Counted from the first letter of the stretch, positions 9,470 through 19,159 are shown. The stretch is 64,000 bases of DNA from Flavobacterium pectinovorum (GCF_900142715.1 NZ_FRBX01000006.1:186001-250000), one strand, 5' to 3'. The notes: generated by a model not told the origin, from the sequence alone. A program made the numbers and translations.

Positions 9470-10510
9470 ATGAAAGAAATAAATAGAATAATTCAATTTT
9501 TATTCATTTTGACTCTAATTTCTTGTAAAAGTATGGAAAAAGAAAAAAAATATCACTGGCTGGCAACAGTATCTGCACCAAAGGAATACCCTGCTGAAGT
9601 TTACCTAGGCAATCTAATTGCTGATGATTTCTCTTATGGCTTTGATGCAATATGGGGAACACAGAATACAGGTTGGGGTAATCAGGGAGGTACAATGAGT
9701 GTGAGTACTGAGCAAATGGAAATTCCGCACACTTTAGAGTTCACTTGGCTTTCATTGGTAGAAAAAAAGTTTTATACAGGCAAATGGCAGTTGGACAAAG
9801 AAAAAATCACTGCTTTGTTTGAAGAAGGTTTTATGAATTATGACACTCATAAAAGAGCTACCTACGACACTTTTATCATAGGCTTAGCTCCCAAAGGGCG
9901 TGTGGTGCTTTGGGCAAGTGCTGCCGGCATCACGAAAGAAGTAGGTGTTTTTCAGGCGCATGATACTATTATTACCAAAGAAAAGGCTTACGAAAATGCA
10001 CGGTATATGTTAGAAAAAGATTATGCAGAAGATATGGTAAATGACCCTATTTACAAAACATTTAAACCCGAAATTCTGGAAAAAATAGCAAAATATGGCA
10101 GGCCAGACCCTGCTGTGTATGATCTTTACAGAGAGCGATACAATTGGAAATCGATAATCTTGCTTCCTGAGGGAGGGGTTTTAGATGAAACAAATACAAG
10201 TTTCTTTAATGGAGAAATAGAAATATTAGGGGGTAATGAATTATTGAATGATACTTTTTCATTAAGAACAGTTCCTAATGGTTTAGCTTTTTTTTATAAT
10301 AATAAAACAAATAATAGATATGGTTTTTGGGCAGATCCTTTTGATGAACAAGAGATACTAAATGCTTTTAAAAAACTAGGGAACAAAGAAAATATTGAAT
10401 TATTTTTTAAAGTTGCCCCAAACAATGAAAGCTGTAGAGTTTTTGTAAAAAACAAAACAGAAGAAATAGAACTAAAAAAGGAAGTTATAACCCGCGAACA
10501 GTTAAAATAA
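9470..10510 (+). CDS. DUF2931 lipoprotein, probable immunity/accessory protein (copy A)
   Basis: 346 residues. The lipoprotein signal ends LTLISC (Cys about 19). The mature protein opens KKYHWLATVSAPKEYPAEVY, the hallmark DUF2931 start, and has LEFTWLSLVEKKFYTGKWQLD, also typical. The family is of unknown function and common next to T6SS effector genes in Flavobacterium. It lies 7 bases upstream of the DUF2235 gene, and a paralogue lies downstream. A periplasm-facing lipoprotein beside a Tle1-like lipase suggests immunity, by analogy with Tli lipoproteins; this is inference. Confidence 0.8.
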   Translation: MKEINRIIQFLFILTLISCKSMEKEKKYHWLATVSAPKEYPAEVYLGNLIADDFSYGFDAIWGTQNTGWGNQGGTMSVSTEQMEIPHTLEFTWLSLVEKKFYTGKWQLDKEKITALFEEGFMNYDTHKRATYDTFIIGLAPKGRVVLWASAAGITKEVGVFQAHDTIITKEKAYENARYMLEKDYAEDMVNDPIYKTFKPEILEKIAKYGRPDPAVYDLYRERYNWKSIILLPEGGVLDETNTSFFNGEIEILGGNELLNDTFSLRTVPNGLAFFYNNKTNNRYGFWADPFDEQEILNAFKKLGNKENIELFFKVAPNNESCRVFVKNKTEEIELKKEVITREQLK

Positions 10511-10517
10511 TTAAAGA

Positions 10518-11900
10518 ATGGCAACAAACATTAGTTTTGGTAATTATACGCCTCCACCACTTCCAAATGGAACGATTGATGTAGTAATCGGTGTTTTTTT
10601 TGATGGTACATTGAATAATAAAACCAATACTCAAGAGCGTTTGGCAAAAACCGAAACTTATAAAAAACATGGAGGAGGCCTTGAGGATAGCACTAGCTAT
10701 AATAACGATTGGAGTAATGTAGCACGGTTGTGGGATAATTACGATAAAGACATTGGTGTATATATAGAAGGCATTGGGACAGAAGATAGAAAAGGTGACG
10801 AGATAGACGGTAAGGCTTTTGGAGCAGAAGAGACAGGAATTGTTGCTAAAGTGACAAAGGGGTGCGTAGAAATTGCTAAAAAAGTAATGATTACTAAGAA
10901 AACGAAAAAGGCTGAATCCATAAAAACTCTTACTATAGATGTTTTTGGTTTTAGCCGAGGTGCGGCAGCTGCAAGACATTTTGTATATGAAGTTTCTAAA
11001 AGCGGACAAAAAGTACCATATATAGCCCCTTATGGCAATCTAGGCTCAGAATTGAGAAAAGCTGGGCTTACGATAGAAATAGTGAAAATTCGCTTTTTGG
11101 GGCTTTTCGATACTGTATCTTCTTACTCTGAGGATACTTGGACATCAAGTCCTAATTTTTCTAATGATATTGAACAATTGAATTTAGATAATATTACAAA
11201 AGCAAAAAAAATAGTTCATTTTGTTGCAGAAAACGAGCATCGGGTGAACTTTGATCTTACTAATGTAGCTGTCGACAAAAAAATTAACGGAGTAAAACAA
11301 AAGCCTATATATTATGGTATTGAGAAAAAATTTCCAGGAGTGCATTGTGATATTGGCGGCAGTTACGAGAATGGAACAGAAAAAAAAGATGAAATTTTAA
11401 ATGGTGATAAAGAAATATTATTAAAGAGAAAAGAAGAGCTTATTGCCCAGGGCTGGTTTAAAGACAAACAATTATTTGTCATTCATAATTATACAGTTAG
11501 TGATAAGCTCTCTAGTGATCGATTTGTAAAAAAAACATATAGCTATATTCCGCTGCATTTTATGGCAGATTATGGGATAAAAGATGACTTGCCATTTAGT
11601 ATAGAAAAAATTACAAAAAAGTATTCAATATCAGATGACAAGCTGCTAATAAGTGTTAAAGAGCGCTTAAAAGACTACATTCTTGAAGATGGAAAACCTT
11701 ACGATTTTAAGTGGTTTACTAAGATACATGAAATATATAAAGGCGTAAAAGTATCAGATCAACGTTATCTTGAATATAAAAAAGAGTTGGAAGAACAGAA
11801 AAACCTCAGAACACTAAGAAATGAATACCTGCATTGGTCGGCAGATTACGATGGCACAGGAATGGATCCTAGATCAAATGGAGTAAGGGAAGTACATTAA
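10518..11900 (+). CDS. DUF2235 protein, Tle1-like T6SS phospholipase effector
   Basis: 460 residues with no signal peptide. The N-terminal strand VVIGVFFDGTLNN (residues 22-34) and the nucleophile elbow DVFGFSRGAAAAR (Ser146 in G-F-S-R-G) define DUF2235/Tle1 alpha/beta hydrolases. The acid position is probably Asp198 in LGLFDTVSS, and the catalytic His is probably in FPGVHCDIGGSY (His276). Family members are phospholipases injected by T6SS. Here it follows vgrG and is flanked by two DUF2931 lipoproteins. There is no PAAR or VgrG fusion, so loading must be through a partner such as the DUF4280 protein or VgrG. Confidence 0.85.
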   Translation: MATNISFGNYTPPPLPNGTIDVVIGVFFDGTLNNKTNTQERLAKTETYKKHGGGLEDSTSYNNDWSNVARLWDNYDKDIGVYIEGIGTEDRKGDEIDGKAFGAEETGIVAKVTKGCVEIAKKVMITKKTKKAESIKTLTIDVFGFSRGAAAARHFVYEVSKSGQKVPYIAPYGNLGSELRKAGLTIEIVKIRFLGLFDTVSSYSEDTWTSSPNFSNDIEQLNLDNITKAKKIVHFVAENEHRVNFDLTNVAVDKKINGVKQKPIYYGIEKKFPGVHCDIGGSYENGTEKKDEILNGDKEILLKRKEELIAQGWFKDKQLFVIHNYTVSDKLSSDRFVKKTYSYIPLHFMADYGIKDDLPFSIEKITKKYSISDDKLLISVKERLKDYILEDGKPYDFKWFTKIHEIYKGVKVSDQRYLEYKKELEEQKNLRTLRNEYLHWSADYDGTGMDPRSNGVREVH

Positions 11901-12095
11901 AATATTAAATATGATAATAAATATTAGCTATCTCAATCAAAAGTTTTTTGTGTTACGAGCCTTTTAATTTATTAATGCTCGGCCTTATAAATATCTTCAC
12001 TGTTCTGCTAGTATGAATGGTATTGGTATGGAACCAAATAAGAAGCATAATTTAATAGACATTGATTGGAATCGAAAAATAATATCCGGATAGCT

Positions 12096-13181
12096 ATGAA
12101 CAAATCATTTAAAATAATAATTGCCCTGTTAATTATAACTCTCATTTCTTGCCAAAATAATATGAAACAAAAAAAATATTTTTGGGATGCATCCGTATGC
12201 ACACCCAAAAACTATCCAGCTGAAATTTTTTCTGGTCATTTAATAGTGGGTAATAATCCTGAAAGCGGCTACGTATATATGCCATTTAATAGAGTAATTA
12301 ATAGTCGTTATTTAGGTGATAATGATGGTTCATCCTCAGGTGAAGCTACAGGAATATCTCCAAAAACATTAGACATTACCTGGATGTCTTTTACGGAGAA
12401 CAAAAGTTACTCGGGTATTTTTAAACTCGATTCAGAAAAAATAGAATCTTTAATGATCAATGGGAGTGAAAGGCCATATTGGGATCAGGAAACTAAAAAA
12501 ATAGGAATTGTAAAAGATTATGATTTTACGATTAATGCAGGATTATTTCCGGGTGGTATGGTCGTTTTATATGTTTTTAGTCCTTCAAACATGACTATTG
12601 TAGGTCGTTATCAGGCGCATGAGGATAAAAATGTAGATTGGGGTATCGCACATGAAATAATGAAAGATAAGGCAGGAATTGATAAAGTAGTGGGAGTTAT
12701 GACTAAAGATTTACCCGAAGAAATAAAAGATCAAATTAAAAATGGAACGATACCATTTGGGTACTGGGAAAAACTTTTCAGGAAATATCATTTAATGCCT
12801 GTAGTGAAAACCGAAGATAAAGTAGAAACACTGGGGATTAATTATATCAATGGCGAATTTGAATCTATTTTTTTGAGTTTAAACAAAAATGTGATGCCTG
12901 TAAATTCGCGTGCCATTCCTAGAAAGTTAAATGTGGTTTGGCACGATATAAACGACAGGCGTATGGAAAGCGATGTGTTTTTTGATGAGAAAAAAGCAAT
13001 GGCTCTTTTTGAGAAAACAAAACCTAACGAAGGCATACAATTTGTCATTGAAATTGATCGAAATACGAAGCCAAGGGAAACAACAGGGATAAAGATAAAA
13101 CTAAAAATAGCGACTTCAGAAATTGATATGAAAGATGCGGTTGTTTCGCAAGAGACATTTACAAAGTCTATTCCATATTAG
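12096..13181 (+). CDS. DUF2931 lipoprotein, probable immunity protein (copy B)
   Basis: 361 residues, started at ATG 12096 because MNKSFKIIIALLIITLISC is a clean lipoprotein signal; a longer frame from 12066 would spoil it. The mature start KKYFWDASVCTPKNYPAEIF parallels copy A, and LDITWMSFTENKSYSG matches its second signature. It lies 195 bases downstream of the DUF2235 gene. Two diverged copies on either side of one effector may protect against different lipase variants. The periplasmic immunity role is inferred from context only. Confidence 0.8.
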   Translation: MNKSFKIIIALLIITLISCQNNMKQKKYFWDASVCTPKNYPAEIFSGHLIVGNNPESGYVYMPFNRVINSRYLGDNDGSSSGEATGISPKTLDITWMSFTENKSYSGIFKLDSEKIESLMINGSERPYWDQETKKIGIVKDYDFTINAGLFPGGMVVLYVFSPSNMTIVGRYQAHEDKNVDWGIAHEIMKDKAGIDKVVGVMTKDLPEEIKDQIKNGTIPFGYWEKLFRKYHLMPVVKTEDKVETLGINYINGEFESIFLSLNKNVMPVNSRAIPRKLNVVWHDINDRRMESDVFFDEKKAMALFEKTKPNEGIQFVIEIDRNTKPRETTGIKIKLKIATSEIDMKDAVVSQETFTKSIPY

Positions 13182-13252
13182 TTGTAATATTTTGACAAGA
13201 GAGAAAATAATGCAAAAAATAATAGCAGGGTAAGTATGAAAAAAATGTATGT

Positions 13253-13549
13253 ATGAATCAAAAAGAATTTCTCAAAGAAAGAAATAGCGATTGGAGTATT
13301 CTGCTTATTATAGCTAATATAACATTGCTTATTATTTATATGAATGTAGGTAATTTAAAAGATGAGCTAACATCAGAGGGAAAATTTCTCTGGCTTAGTA
13401 TGAGCGTGAATGTTTTATTGGGTTTTTATGCATTTAGTTATCATGGAAAAAAATACCAACTTGGGAAAGTGTTTTTTATTTTACTTTCAATATTTAATGT
13501 GTTGTGCTATAGTGTACTATGGATTTCTTCGAAATCATTTCGTCCTTAA
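13253..13549 (+). CDS. Small three-helix membrane protein
   Basis: 98 residues with hydrophobic segments at about 16-32 (ILLIIANITLLIIYM), 46-62 (LWLSMSVNVLLGFYAF) and 73-92 (VFFILLSIFNVLCYSVLWI). No recognised family. It is the first of several tiny membrane proteins following the second DUF2931 gene, typical of immunity or accessory genes in T6SS effector islands. Confidence 0.55.
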   Translation: MNQKEFLKERNSDWSILLIIANITLLIIYMNVGNLKDELTSEGKFLWLSMSVNVLLGFYAFSYHGKKYQLGKVFFILLSIFNVLCYSVLWISSKSFRP

Positions 13550-13560
13550 AAACCTGAAAA

Positions 13561-13644
13561 ATGAAATTTAATTTTATCAATAAAGCACTTATAATAATAG
13601 CCTTTGTGCTGTTAATAGGAATTTTATACAGTGTAATTAAATAG
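13561..13644 (+). CDS. Very small single-helix membrane peptide
   Basis: 27 codons, MKFNFINKALIIIAFVLLIGI and a short polar tail, with one membrane segment. It starts 11 bases after the previous gene and ends 22 bases before the next, so it fits a polycistron. It could equally be the surviving end of a longer gene. Confidence 0.35.
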   Translation: MKFNFINKALIIIAFVLLIGILYSVIK

Positions 13645-13666
13645 AATATATAAAACTAAAAATTTT

Positions 13667-13969
13667 ATGACACGATATTTAAAAACATTAACACTATTTT
13701 TTGGAATAAGTCTAATTGCTTTGTTAGGAATAATTGTTCCTTCAATAATTATAAAACTTCTATTTAGCAACTGTAGTCTCCTAGTTGACTACGTAGCTCG
13801 ATTTGGCCTGTTATTCAGTCCATTTATAATAGCAGTAGCGATAATAGACAGAATTTGTGTGAGGATATTTGGAGTAAGGAAAATTAACAGAATTGAGATC
13901 TATATCATTGGGACTATACTTTTATTGTTCTTATTTTATAGAATGTTTATTTTTTTTTCAGAATTGTAG
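13667..13969 (+). CDS. Small membrane protein
   Basis: 100 residues with three membrane segments (about 9-32, 43-61 and 78-96) joined by short basic loops. No known family. Same context as the neighbouring small membrane proteins. Immunity to a membrane-acting effector is possible but unsupported by homology that I can see. Confidence 0.5.
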   Translation: MTRYLKTLTLFFGISLIALLGIIVPSIIIKLLFSNCSLLVDYVARFGLLFSPFIIAVAIIDRICVRIFGVRKINRIEIYIIGTILLLFLFYRMFIFFSEL

Positions 13970-14349
13970 CCTAATTTTTAATCTGCAAAACAATAAAATC
14001 CTATCAGGAAAATTGATTTCAAGAATATGTGGTAGCACAAAAATTAAGATAAAGATCCTACGCTAGAATTCTATTTTTTGAGGTATTGTAGTAGCTAATT
14101 TGCCTAGTTATAAAATTTTAAGCCAGTGTTTTAATAAGAAGATAAAAAAATATTAAGAAAATGATTTACCGGACATATTAACTTAGCTACTACAGCATAT
14201 TTGGGCAATATACTTAATGAGGAAGTTGGTTTTGTATTCAGAATGTTTGGGCAAATCCGAAATGAGTCGTGATTTAATCCTAAACCTCTTGTCGCAAGAG
14301 AACTCCGTTAGTGATAATTTCATGATCGGTATAAATAAAGTCGTCAAAA
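13970..14349 (+). pseudogene. Gene-free stretch with degraded coding traces
   Basis: No intact gene. Two overlapping frames have protein-like composition but are broken: one reads INLATTAYLGNILNEEVG and stops near 14270; the other, shifted by one base, reads MSRDLILNLLSQENSVSD and runs through the start of the next gene. This is what a frameshifted, truncated coding region would look like. I cannot identify the parent. Confidence 0.3.
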
Positions 14350-14652
14350 ATGAAACGAGATTTAAAGAAACACATTTTATTTAGAATTGTATTTGGACTT
14401 ATTCCAATTGGGATTCTTGCTAATTTAATTTTTTTACCTAAAAAACAAAGTGGGAATAGTGGAATTGGGATAAATGTATCTCTCTTTTTCGCATTTACTT
14501 TATTGATACTATTTGGAGCTTTTCTATTGTTTGAAATGTTTAAATTATTTTATAATTCCAAAATAAAACACGCAGTTTCTAATATTGGAATAATATTACT
14601 TATTACAGCTTTATATATTATAGAACTATACTTAAATCATTTATTAAATTAA
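14350..14652 (+). CDS. Small membrane protein
   Basis: 100 residues, beginning MKRDLKKHILFRIVFGL, with three hydrophobic segments (about 10-27, 43-64 and 76-96). Unknown family. It sits between two broken sequences (13970-14349 and 14658-14727), so it may be a relic immunity gene of a lost effector. Confidence 0.5.
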   Translation: MKRDLKKHILFRIVFGLIPIGILANLIFLPKKQSGNSGIGINVSLFFAFTLLILFGAFLLFEMFKLFYNSKIKHAVSNIGIILLITALYIIELYLNHLLN

Positions 14653-14657
14653 TAAAA

Positions 14658-14727
14658 ATTTAGAAATCATCTGCTGCGTGAACGTATCGCTCGTGAACAT
14701 AAAAATTACGACAATAAGAAGCCATAA
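14658..14727 (+). pseudogene. C-terminal fragment of a lost gene
   Basis: A short open stretch ending RERIAREHKNYDNKKP, directly before the LysM gene, with no start codon and a stop immediately upstream. The charged, coding-like composition suggests the preserved tail of an effector gene whose body was replaced. Confidence 0.3.
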
Positions 14728-14739
14728 ATACAATAAAGA

Positions 14740-15780
14740 ATGAGCATAATTTATCTAACAAAATATCCAATAAAAGAAGGAGACACACTAGAGAGTGTTG
14801 CCGAAAAATTAAATATTGAGACTGAATATTTAAAAGAGGTACACAATGCTAAGGCTGGATTCTGGGATAAAATAAGAAGCAGGTTTCCTAAACACCTGAC
14901 TGAGATTTATGTTTATTCGGATGTATTTACAGAACAATCGCCTGAAAAAAAGAGAAAAAAAGAAATAGGGATAAACCTGATTCCTATTCCTTTTTATACC
15001 CCAAAAACGTATGGCTATACGCTGGAAAATTATGAGGGAGATCGTTTAAAAAATAAGATTCATTATGAGATAGATACGGTTTATAAAGAAAATGACTATA
15101 ATTTAAAAATTATAGAAATAAATCGCAAACAAGTTTATATAAACCATAAAATGCCTGACGTTGCAATAGAACAACTCTTAGATAAAATTGCCCAAAACAT
15201 GTTTCCTATCGCGCTGGAAATTAATGATAGCGGAGTAATAATAGCAATTGCGAACCATAAAGAAATAAAAAAACGCTGGCTTGCTAGCAAAGAGGAACTA
15301 ATGCAGTATTATAAAAAAGAACAGTCAGATACCATCATAAACAAAGCAGACTTGTACTTTAATAACGAAAAACAATTGCGGGGAATGCTGTCAAATAATT
15401 GGTTTTTTAATCTGTTTTTTAAACCTATATATCGTAATTCTCCTGAAATTCAATATACAACCAAACTACCCTTCTTGTCGAAGAGATTAGTAGAATATGA
15501 AATAAAACAAACCCTGGAAGATGTTTATACCAAGAGCGGTAAAGTAATTATCAATCATATAGGAAAAATAACAGATCACCGGACTATTGATGAAGTTTTG
15601 CAAAACAAAACGGTATTAGAAAAAGAACGCCCTAATATTCAATATATACAATCTGAGGGAAATGTACAGTATAAACTCAATAGTTCTGATAATAGCATGT
15701 TTTCTATAATAGGAACTTTCAATACCAAAATGAGCAACGATAAAATAAACAAAGTTCAGATAGAAATATATCAACAATAG
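14740..15780 (+). CDS. LysM-domain protein of the T6SS effector cluster
   Basis: 346 residues without signal peptide. Residues about 4-45 (YPIKEGDTLESVAEKLNIE, then LKEVHNAK) form a LysM motif. The rest is an undescribed alpha/beta region. LysM proteins of this size often lie just before DUF4280 genes in T6SSiii islands, where they may act as effector adaptors or chaperones rather than cell-wall enzymes. It is 30 bases upstream of the DUF4280 gene, in the same direction. Confidence 0.65.
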   Translation: MSIIYLTKYPIKEGDTLESVAEKLNIETEYLKEVHNAKAGFWDKIRSRFPKHLTEIYVYSDVFTEQSPEKKRKKEIGINLIPIPFYTPKTYGYTLENYEGDRLKNKIHYEIDTVYKENDYNLKIIEINRKQVYINHKMPDVAIEQLLDKIAQNMFPIALEINDSGVIIAIANHKEIKKRWLASKEELMQYYKKEQSDTIINKADLYFNNEKQLRGMLSNNWFFNLFFKPIYRNSPEIQYTTKLPFLSKRLVEYEIKQTLEDVYTKSGKVIINHIGKITDHRTIDEVLQNKTVLEKERPNIQYIQSEGNVQYKLNSSDNSMFSIIGTFNTKMSNDKINKVQIEIYQQ

Positions 15781-15810
15781 ATTTTTGTTTGAATTGAAAA
15801 ATAAAAAATT

Positions 15811-16299
15811 ATGGCAGAAAAACACGTAGTTGTTCATGGAGCTACTTGCGAATGCAAGTTTAGCGAAACTCCTAAAACCGATATTTTACAGGTCAAAACC
15901 CACTCCAAACATTATGGCAATGACAAAGATGGGTCTAAAAAACTTATTGCTACTACTAAAGAAATTGGGCAGACCCTGGAGGCAAACACCTTTGGCAAAT
16001 GCAAAAAGCAGCCCATGGGTTCTAGTTACAAACCTTGCCAGGCCGTAATTACAGAGTGGAGTGGTTTTTATCAGGAAGTTACCCTCTCAAACCAGGGTAA
16101 AATTTTGCTTGAAGACAGTAAAGCCACCTGTCCAATAGGAGGACCGGATTGCATAATTATAAAAAATCACGGACAAGTTGCAGAACTAAGCAAGCAAAAT
16201 ATAAAAAATACCAGTCCTGAAGTTGCAACCGAGCTATTTCCCGGCTTCGATTTGGATGATTCAGAAAATGATATTTTAAAAATACCTAATAATTTATAA
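15811..16299 (+). CDS. DUF4280 PAAR-like spike-tip protein
   Basis: 162 residues with conserved cysteines (Cys13, Cys15, Cys52 and Cys64, and TCPIGGPDCI near residue 110) and the DUF4280 phrases VVHGATCECKF, GQTLEANTFGKC and ITEWSGFYQEVTL. This family is a PAAR-like cap of contractile injection systems in Bacteroidota. It is followed after 10 bases by the 949-residue gene, so it probably sharpens the VgrG spike and carries that protein. Confidence 0.85.
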   Translation: MAEKHVVVHGATCECKFSETPKTDILQVKTHSKHYGNDKDGSKKLIATTKEIGQTLEANTFGKCKKQPMGSSYKPCQAVITEWSGFYQEVTLSNQGKILLEDSKATCPIGGPDCIIIKNHGQVAELSKQNIKNTSPEVATELFPGFDLDDSENDILKIPNNL

Positions 16300-16309
16300 T
16301 ACAAATTAG

Positions 16310-19159
16310 ATGGAAAAACAAGTACACATCATACCCAAAAAGGTAGAGGCAGGACAAAAATACGATCCTAAACTAAACAGTTTAGTATTAAAAAAAGCAG
16401 AATCTTTTAATATAACAATAAAAGAGATAGAGGATTTAAAAAAACAAAAGCCTGTACCTCCAAAACTCTTAACCGAATTATCTAAGGAGAATTATAATTT
16501 ACTAAGCGAAACAGGAAAATGGAATTATACTGTTAATGTAAAGCAATATAATATTGATGTAAAAAAATACAGTGAAAAATTAAAGCTATATAATGAAAGT
16601 TTAAAAAAATTTGACGACTTAAACTGGACATGGCAATTAGTCAATAATGGATTAGATCCCAATAAAATAACACATTATGCTGCTTTTAAAAAAGGCATTC
16701 ATGATCGTATCTCATTTCCTAAATTATTAGAAGGAGGAGGTATTGCTTGGCTCGAGGCCTGGCATGAAAATGAAAAACCAAAAGGAATATCTCCCTTCGG
16801 GATGTATGTGCAGGCAGAAGGTGCTGCCCAAATTGTTCGTGCAGAATGGACTGATTTAAGATACAACACAATTAATCAGGGTACAACAGTAGCTTTTGGG
16901 TCTAAGGTTATATTACATATTTATACTGCCGGACTGTATGGTCAGGAAGTTGAGGTGCATTTGGCAGATAGTGATATATTTACGCCTAATGATAAACTAA
17001 AAATTGCCGGAGAAGATTTTTTTACCCGTGAGGTAAAAGTTCATAAACTAAAACCTAACGATATTAATAAAAAAGGCGTCTCTGGTATTCTAACAGTAGA
17101 TAACGCCCAGGTAGATTATGCACAAAAAATAGAAATAGAAGTAGTCCTTGATAATGCGTGGATAAAAACGGCAGGAGCCAATTTACAAATATATGCTGTC
17201 GTAAAATCTATAAAAACAGGAATTTTTTTTAAGGAGTTTAGCAGGAGTTGTATACACGTTAGTGACGAGAAAAAAAGTATAACACTAGATCAGGAGCCAA
17301 TTCCGGCTACCAATATGCCTTTGATTGTAGGGGATGTTGAGACTAATGTGGCGCATTTTCAGCATTGCAGGTATGATAGCATTAAGCTCGATGGTACCTC
17401 TGTTTTTGATTCTAACAATATTTATCAACGAATAAAAACGACAATCGATGTAGAAGTTATTGCAGGAAAGAAAAAAACTCGCTTTCTGGATTTTGATTTT
17501 CAAACTGTAGAATGCGAAAATAAACCTGTAAAACACATTAACAAAGAACTTATAGTACTTAGCATTCCAAAAGATTATGAATTAAAAATTGATTCCAGTT
17601 CTAAAGCTGAGCATAAAGTTGATAAAGAAGAAAAAAAATTAATACAATCTGAATCGAGTAATAAAACTTCGACGATGGGTATGAAGACAACGCAAAAAGA
17701 AAGTGTTGTTTCCGAAAAAGGTATTGTAACAGTTAGACAAAAACAAATAGAGTTTGATACATTTTATAATTATGATATTCCGCAGGATGCTAATGCTGTA
17801 ACTACTTTTTATAAGGCAATGAAGTATTTCTGGCTTCCTAATTTAGGCGCAGATAAAATAAATAATATCACAGCAATTGCAAAGAGTTGTGCTTTTCAAC
17901 AAAATATAAATATTGCAATATATCCCGACATTAAATGGACATTAAAATTTGGGTTTAATGTAAAAAAAGAAGATATTGAAAAATTAAATAAAAAAGGAGG
18001 AACTTTTGCACCTTTAAAAACCTTTGAGGATAATGCCAAAGAGAAGGATGAAGCTAACTTTAGAGCTAATGAAAAAAATAGTGATAAAGTTAATGAGGCA
18101 AATATTCGACGCAAAGAAACATTAGATAATGCTGAAAAATATTTTACTGAAAAATACAACTTAAAACCCAAAGTAACAGAAGTATCACCTGTAGACAAAG
18201 GAACAAGTTTTAAGCAGCTTCTGGAGATACTAAAAAGAATTACGGTTTCTTTAGAGGAAGAGCATTATGGTGGAGATATAAAAAACGAACTAACTGAGGA
18301 TTTTGTAAAGCAACTTTATCGACAATTAGCACCTGTGATTATTTTAGCAGGAAGAGGAGTCGGGTTAATTGACGGTGACTATGATAAAAAGGATTTTTCA
18401 CCTCAAGAAGACAAAAATATTGATGGCTTAATGGATAAACTCAAAAGGAAAACGGTTGAATATGAAATATTATACCCTAAATTATCAGGTGTAGGTTCAT
18501 GGTATTATGAACAAATAGATGCTAAACAATATCCTACATTAGCAGGAAGGCAAGGATTGGGAGTAGATGTAATATTAAAAGCGGCACCACTTTTAGGAGT
18601 CTCCATAAAATGGGATATATTTGAGCTTTTATGCAGAAGACACCCCATTGCATACGCAGTATTAAAAGCTGTTGATGCCTTATTGTACCTATTAGCAGAT
18701 GATCCAAGCGCTATAACCTGCGAATTTTCGGTATCAGGACAAATAGATACCACTGTAGATTTTAAATACAATAGGCTGGCAGGGTTTAAAGAAATTAAAG
18801 CTAAGGGAAAAACCAGCATTAAAACAGCTCTGGAATTTAAAATAAACATTGCAAATACATACAAAACACTTGGATACGAAGCTATTTTGCAATTAGGATT
18901 TGGAGCCGGAGCAGAAGCGGGAATTGGCGTAACTGATTTTTACGGAATTGATAATAAAGGTTTTTTCGCCAAGAAAGAATTAGAATTTGAAGGAATTAAA
19001 CTTTCGTTTTCGGCAACGGGAATAGCCCAGTTTAAAAAAGGGGATAGTGTAAATTTAAAGAATAAGAAACCTTTATTTGAAATAGGAGGATCTATAGAAG
19101 GAGAGGTAACTTTTTTGAATTACAAATTTGAAACAGATAAAATATATTTAATATCATGA
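16310..19159 (+). CDS. Large putative T6SS effector linked to DUF4280
   Basis: 949 residues, no signal peptide. A lysine-rich helical N-terminus (1-110) is followed by a beta-sandwich-like section (about 130-330, GGGIAWLEAWHENEKPKG onward). A conserved module at about 460-555 (FYNYDIPQDAN, AMKYFWLPNLG, AFQQNINIAIYPDIKW) reappears as an orphan fragment at 20.9-21.2 kb. A charged coiled region follows (about 575-620), then a C-terminal part with GRQGLGVDVILKAAP and a glycine-rich GFGAGAEAGIG stretch that could be membrane-inserting. The position directly after a PAAR-like gene and before a lipoprotein (ATGA overlap) fits effector plus immunity. The biochemical activity is unknown. Confidence 0.7.
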   Translation: MEKQVHIIPKKVEAGQKYDPKLNSLVLKKAESFNITIKEIEDLKKQKPVPPKLLTELSKENYNLLSETGKWNYTVNVKQYNIDVKKYSEKLKLYNESLKKFDDLNWTWQLVNNGLDPNKITHYAAFKKGIHDRISFPKLLEGGGIAWLEAWHENEKPKGISPFGMYVQAEGAAQIVRAEWTDLRYNTINQGTTVAFGSKVILHIYTAGLYGQEVEVHLADSDIFTPNDKLKIAGEDFFTREVKVHKLKPNDINKKGVSGILTVDNAQVDYAQKIEIEVVLDNAWIKTAGANLQIYAVVKSIKTGIFFKEFSRSCIHVSDEKKSITLDQEPIPATNMPLIVGDVETNVAHFQHCRYDSIKLDGTSVFDSNNIYQRIKTTIDVEVIAGKKKTRFLDFDFQTVECENKPVKHINKELIVLSIPKDYELKIDSSSKAEHKVDKEEKKLIQSESSNKTSTMGMKTTQKESVVSEKGIVTVRQKQIEFDTFYNYDIPQDANAVTTFYKAMKYFWLPNLGADKINNITAIAKSCAFQQNINIAIYPDIKWTLKFGFNVKKEDIEKLNKKGGTFAPLKTFEDNAKEKDEANFRANEKNSDKVNEANIRRKETLDNAEKYFTEKYNLKPKVTEVSPVDKGTSFKQLLEILKRITVSLEEEHYGGDIKNELTEDFVKQLYRQLAPVIILAGRGVGLIDGDYDKKDFSPQEDKNIDGLMDKLKRKTVEYEILYPKLSGVGSWYYEQIDAKQYPTLAGRQGLGVDVILKAAPLLGVSIKWDIFELLCRRHPIAYAVLKAVDALLYLLADDPSAITCEFSVSGQIDTTVDFKYNRLAGFKEIKAKGKTSIKTALEFKINIANTYKTLGYEAILQLGFGAGAEAGIGVTDFYGIDNKGFFAKKELEFEGIKLSFSATGIAQFKKGDSVNLKNKKPLFEIGGSIEGEVTFLNYKFETDKIYLIS

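Noticed and set aside
10485..11009. 174-codon minus-strand frame
   Set aside because: Lies antisense within the DUF2235 gene, whose catalytic motifs fix the true frame.
18505..18864. 119-codon minus-strand frame
   Set aside because: Antisense shadow of the 949-residue effector gene, with no independent support.
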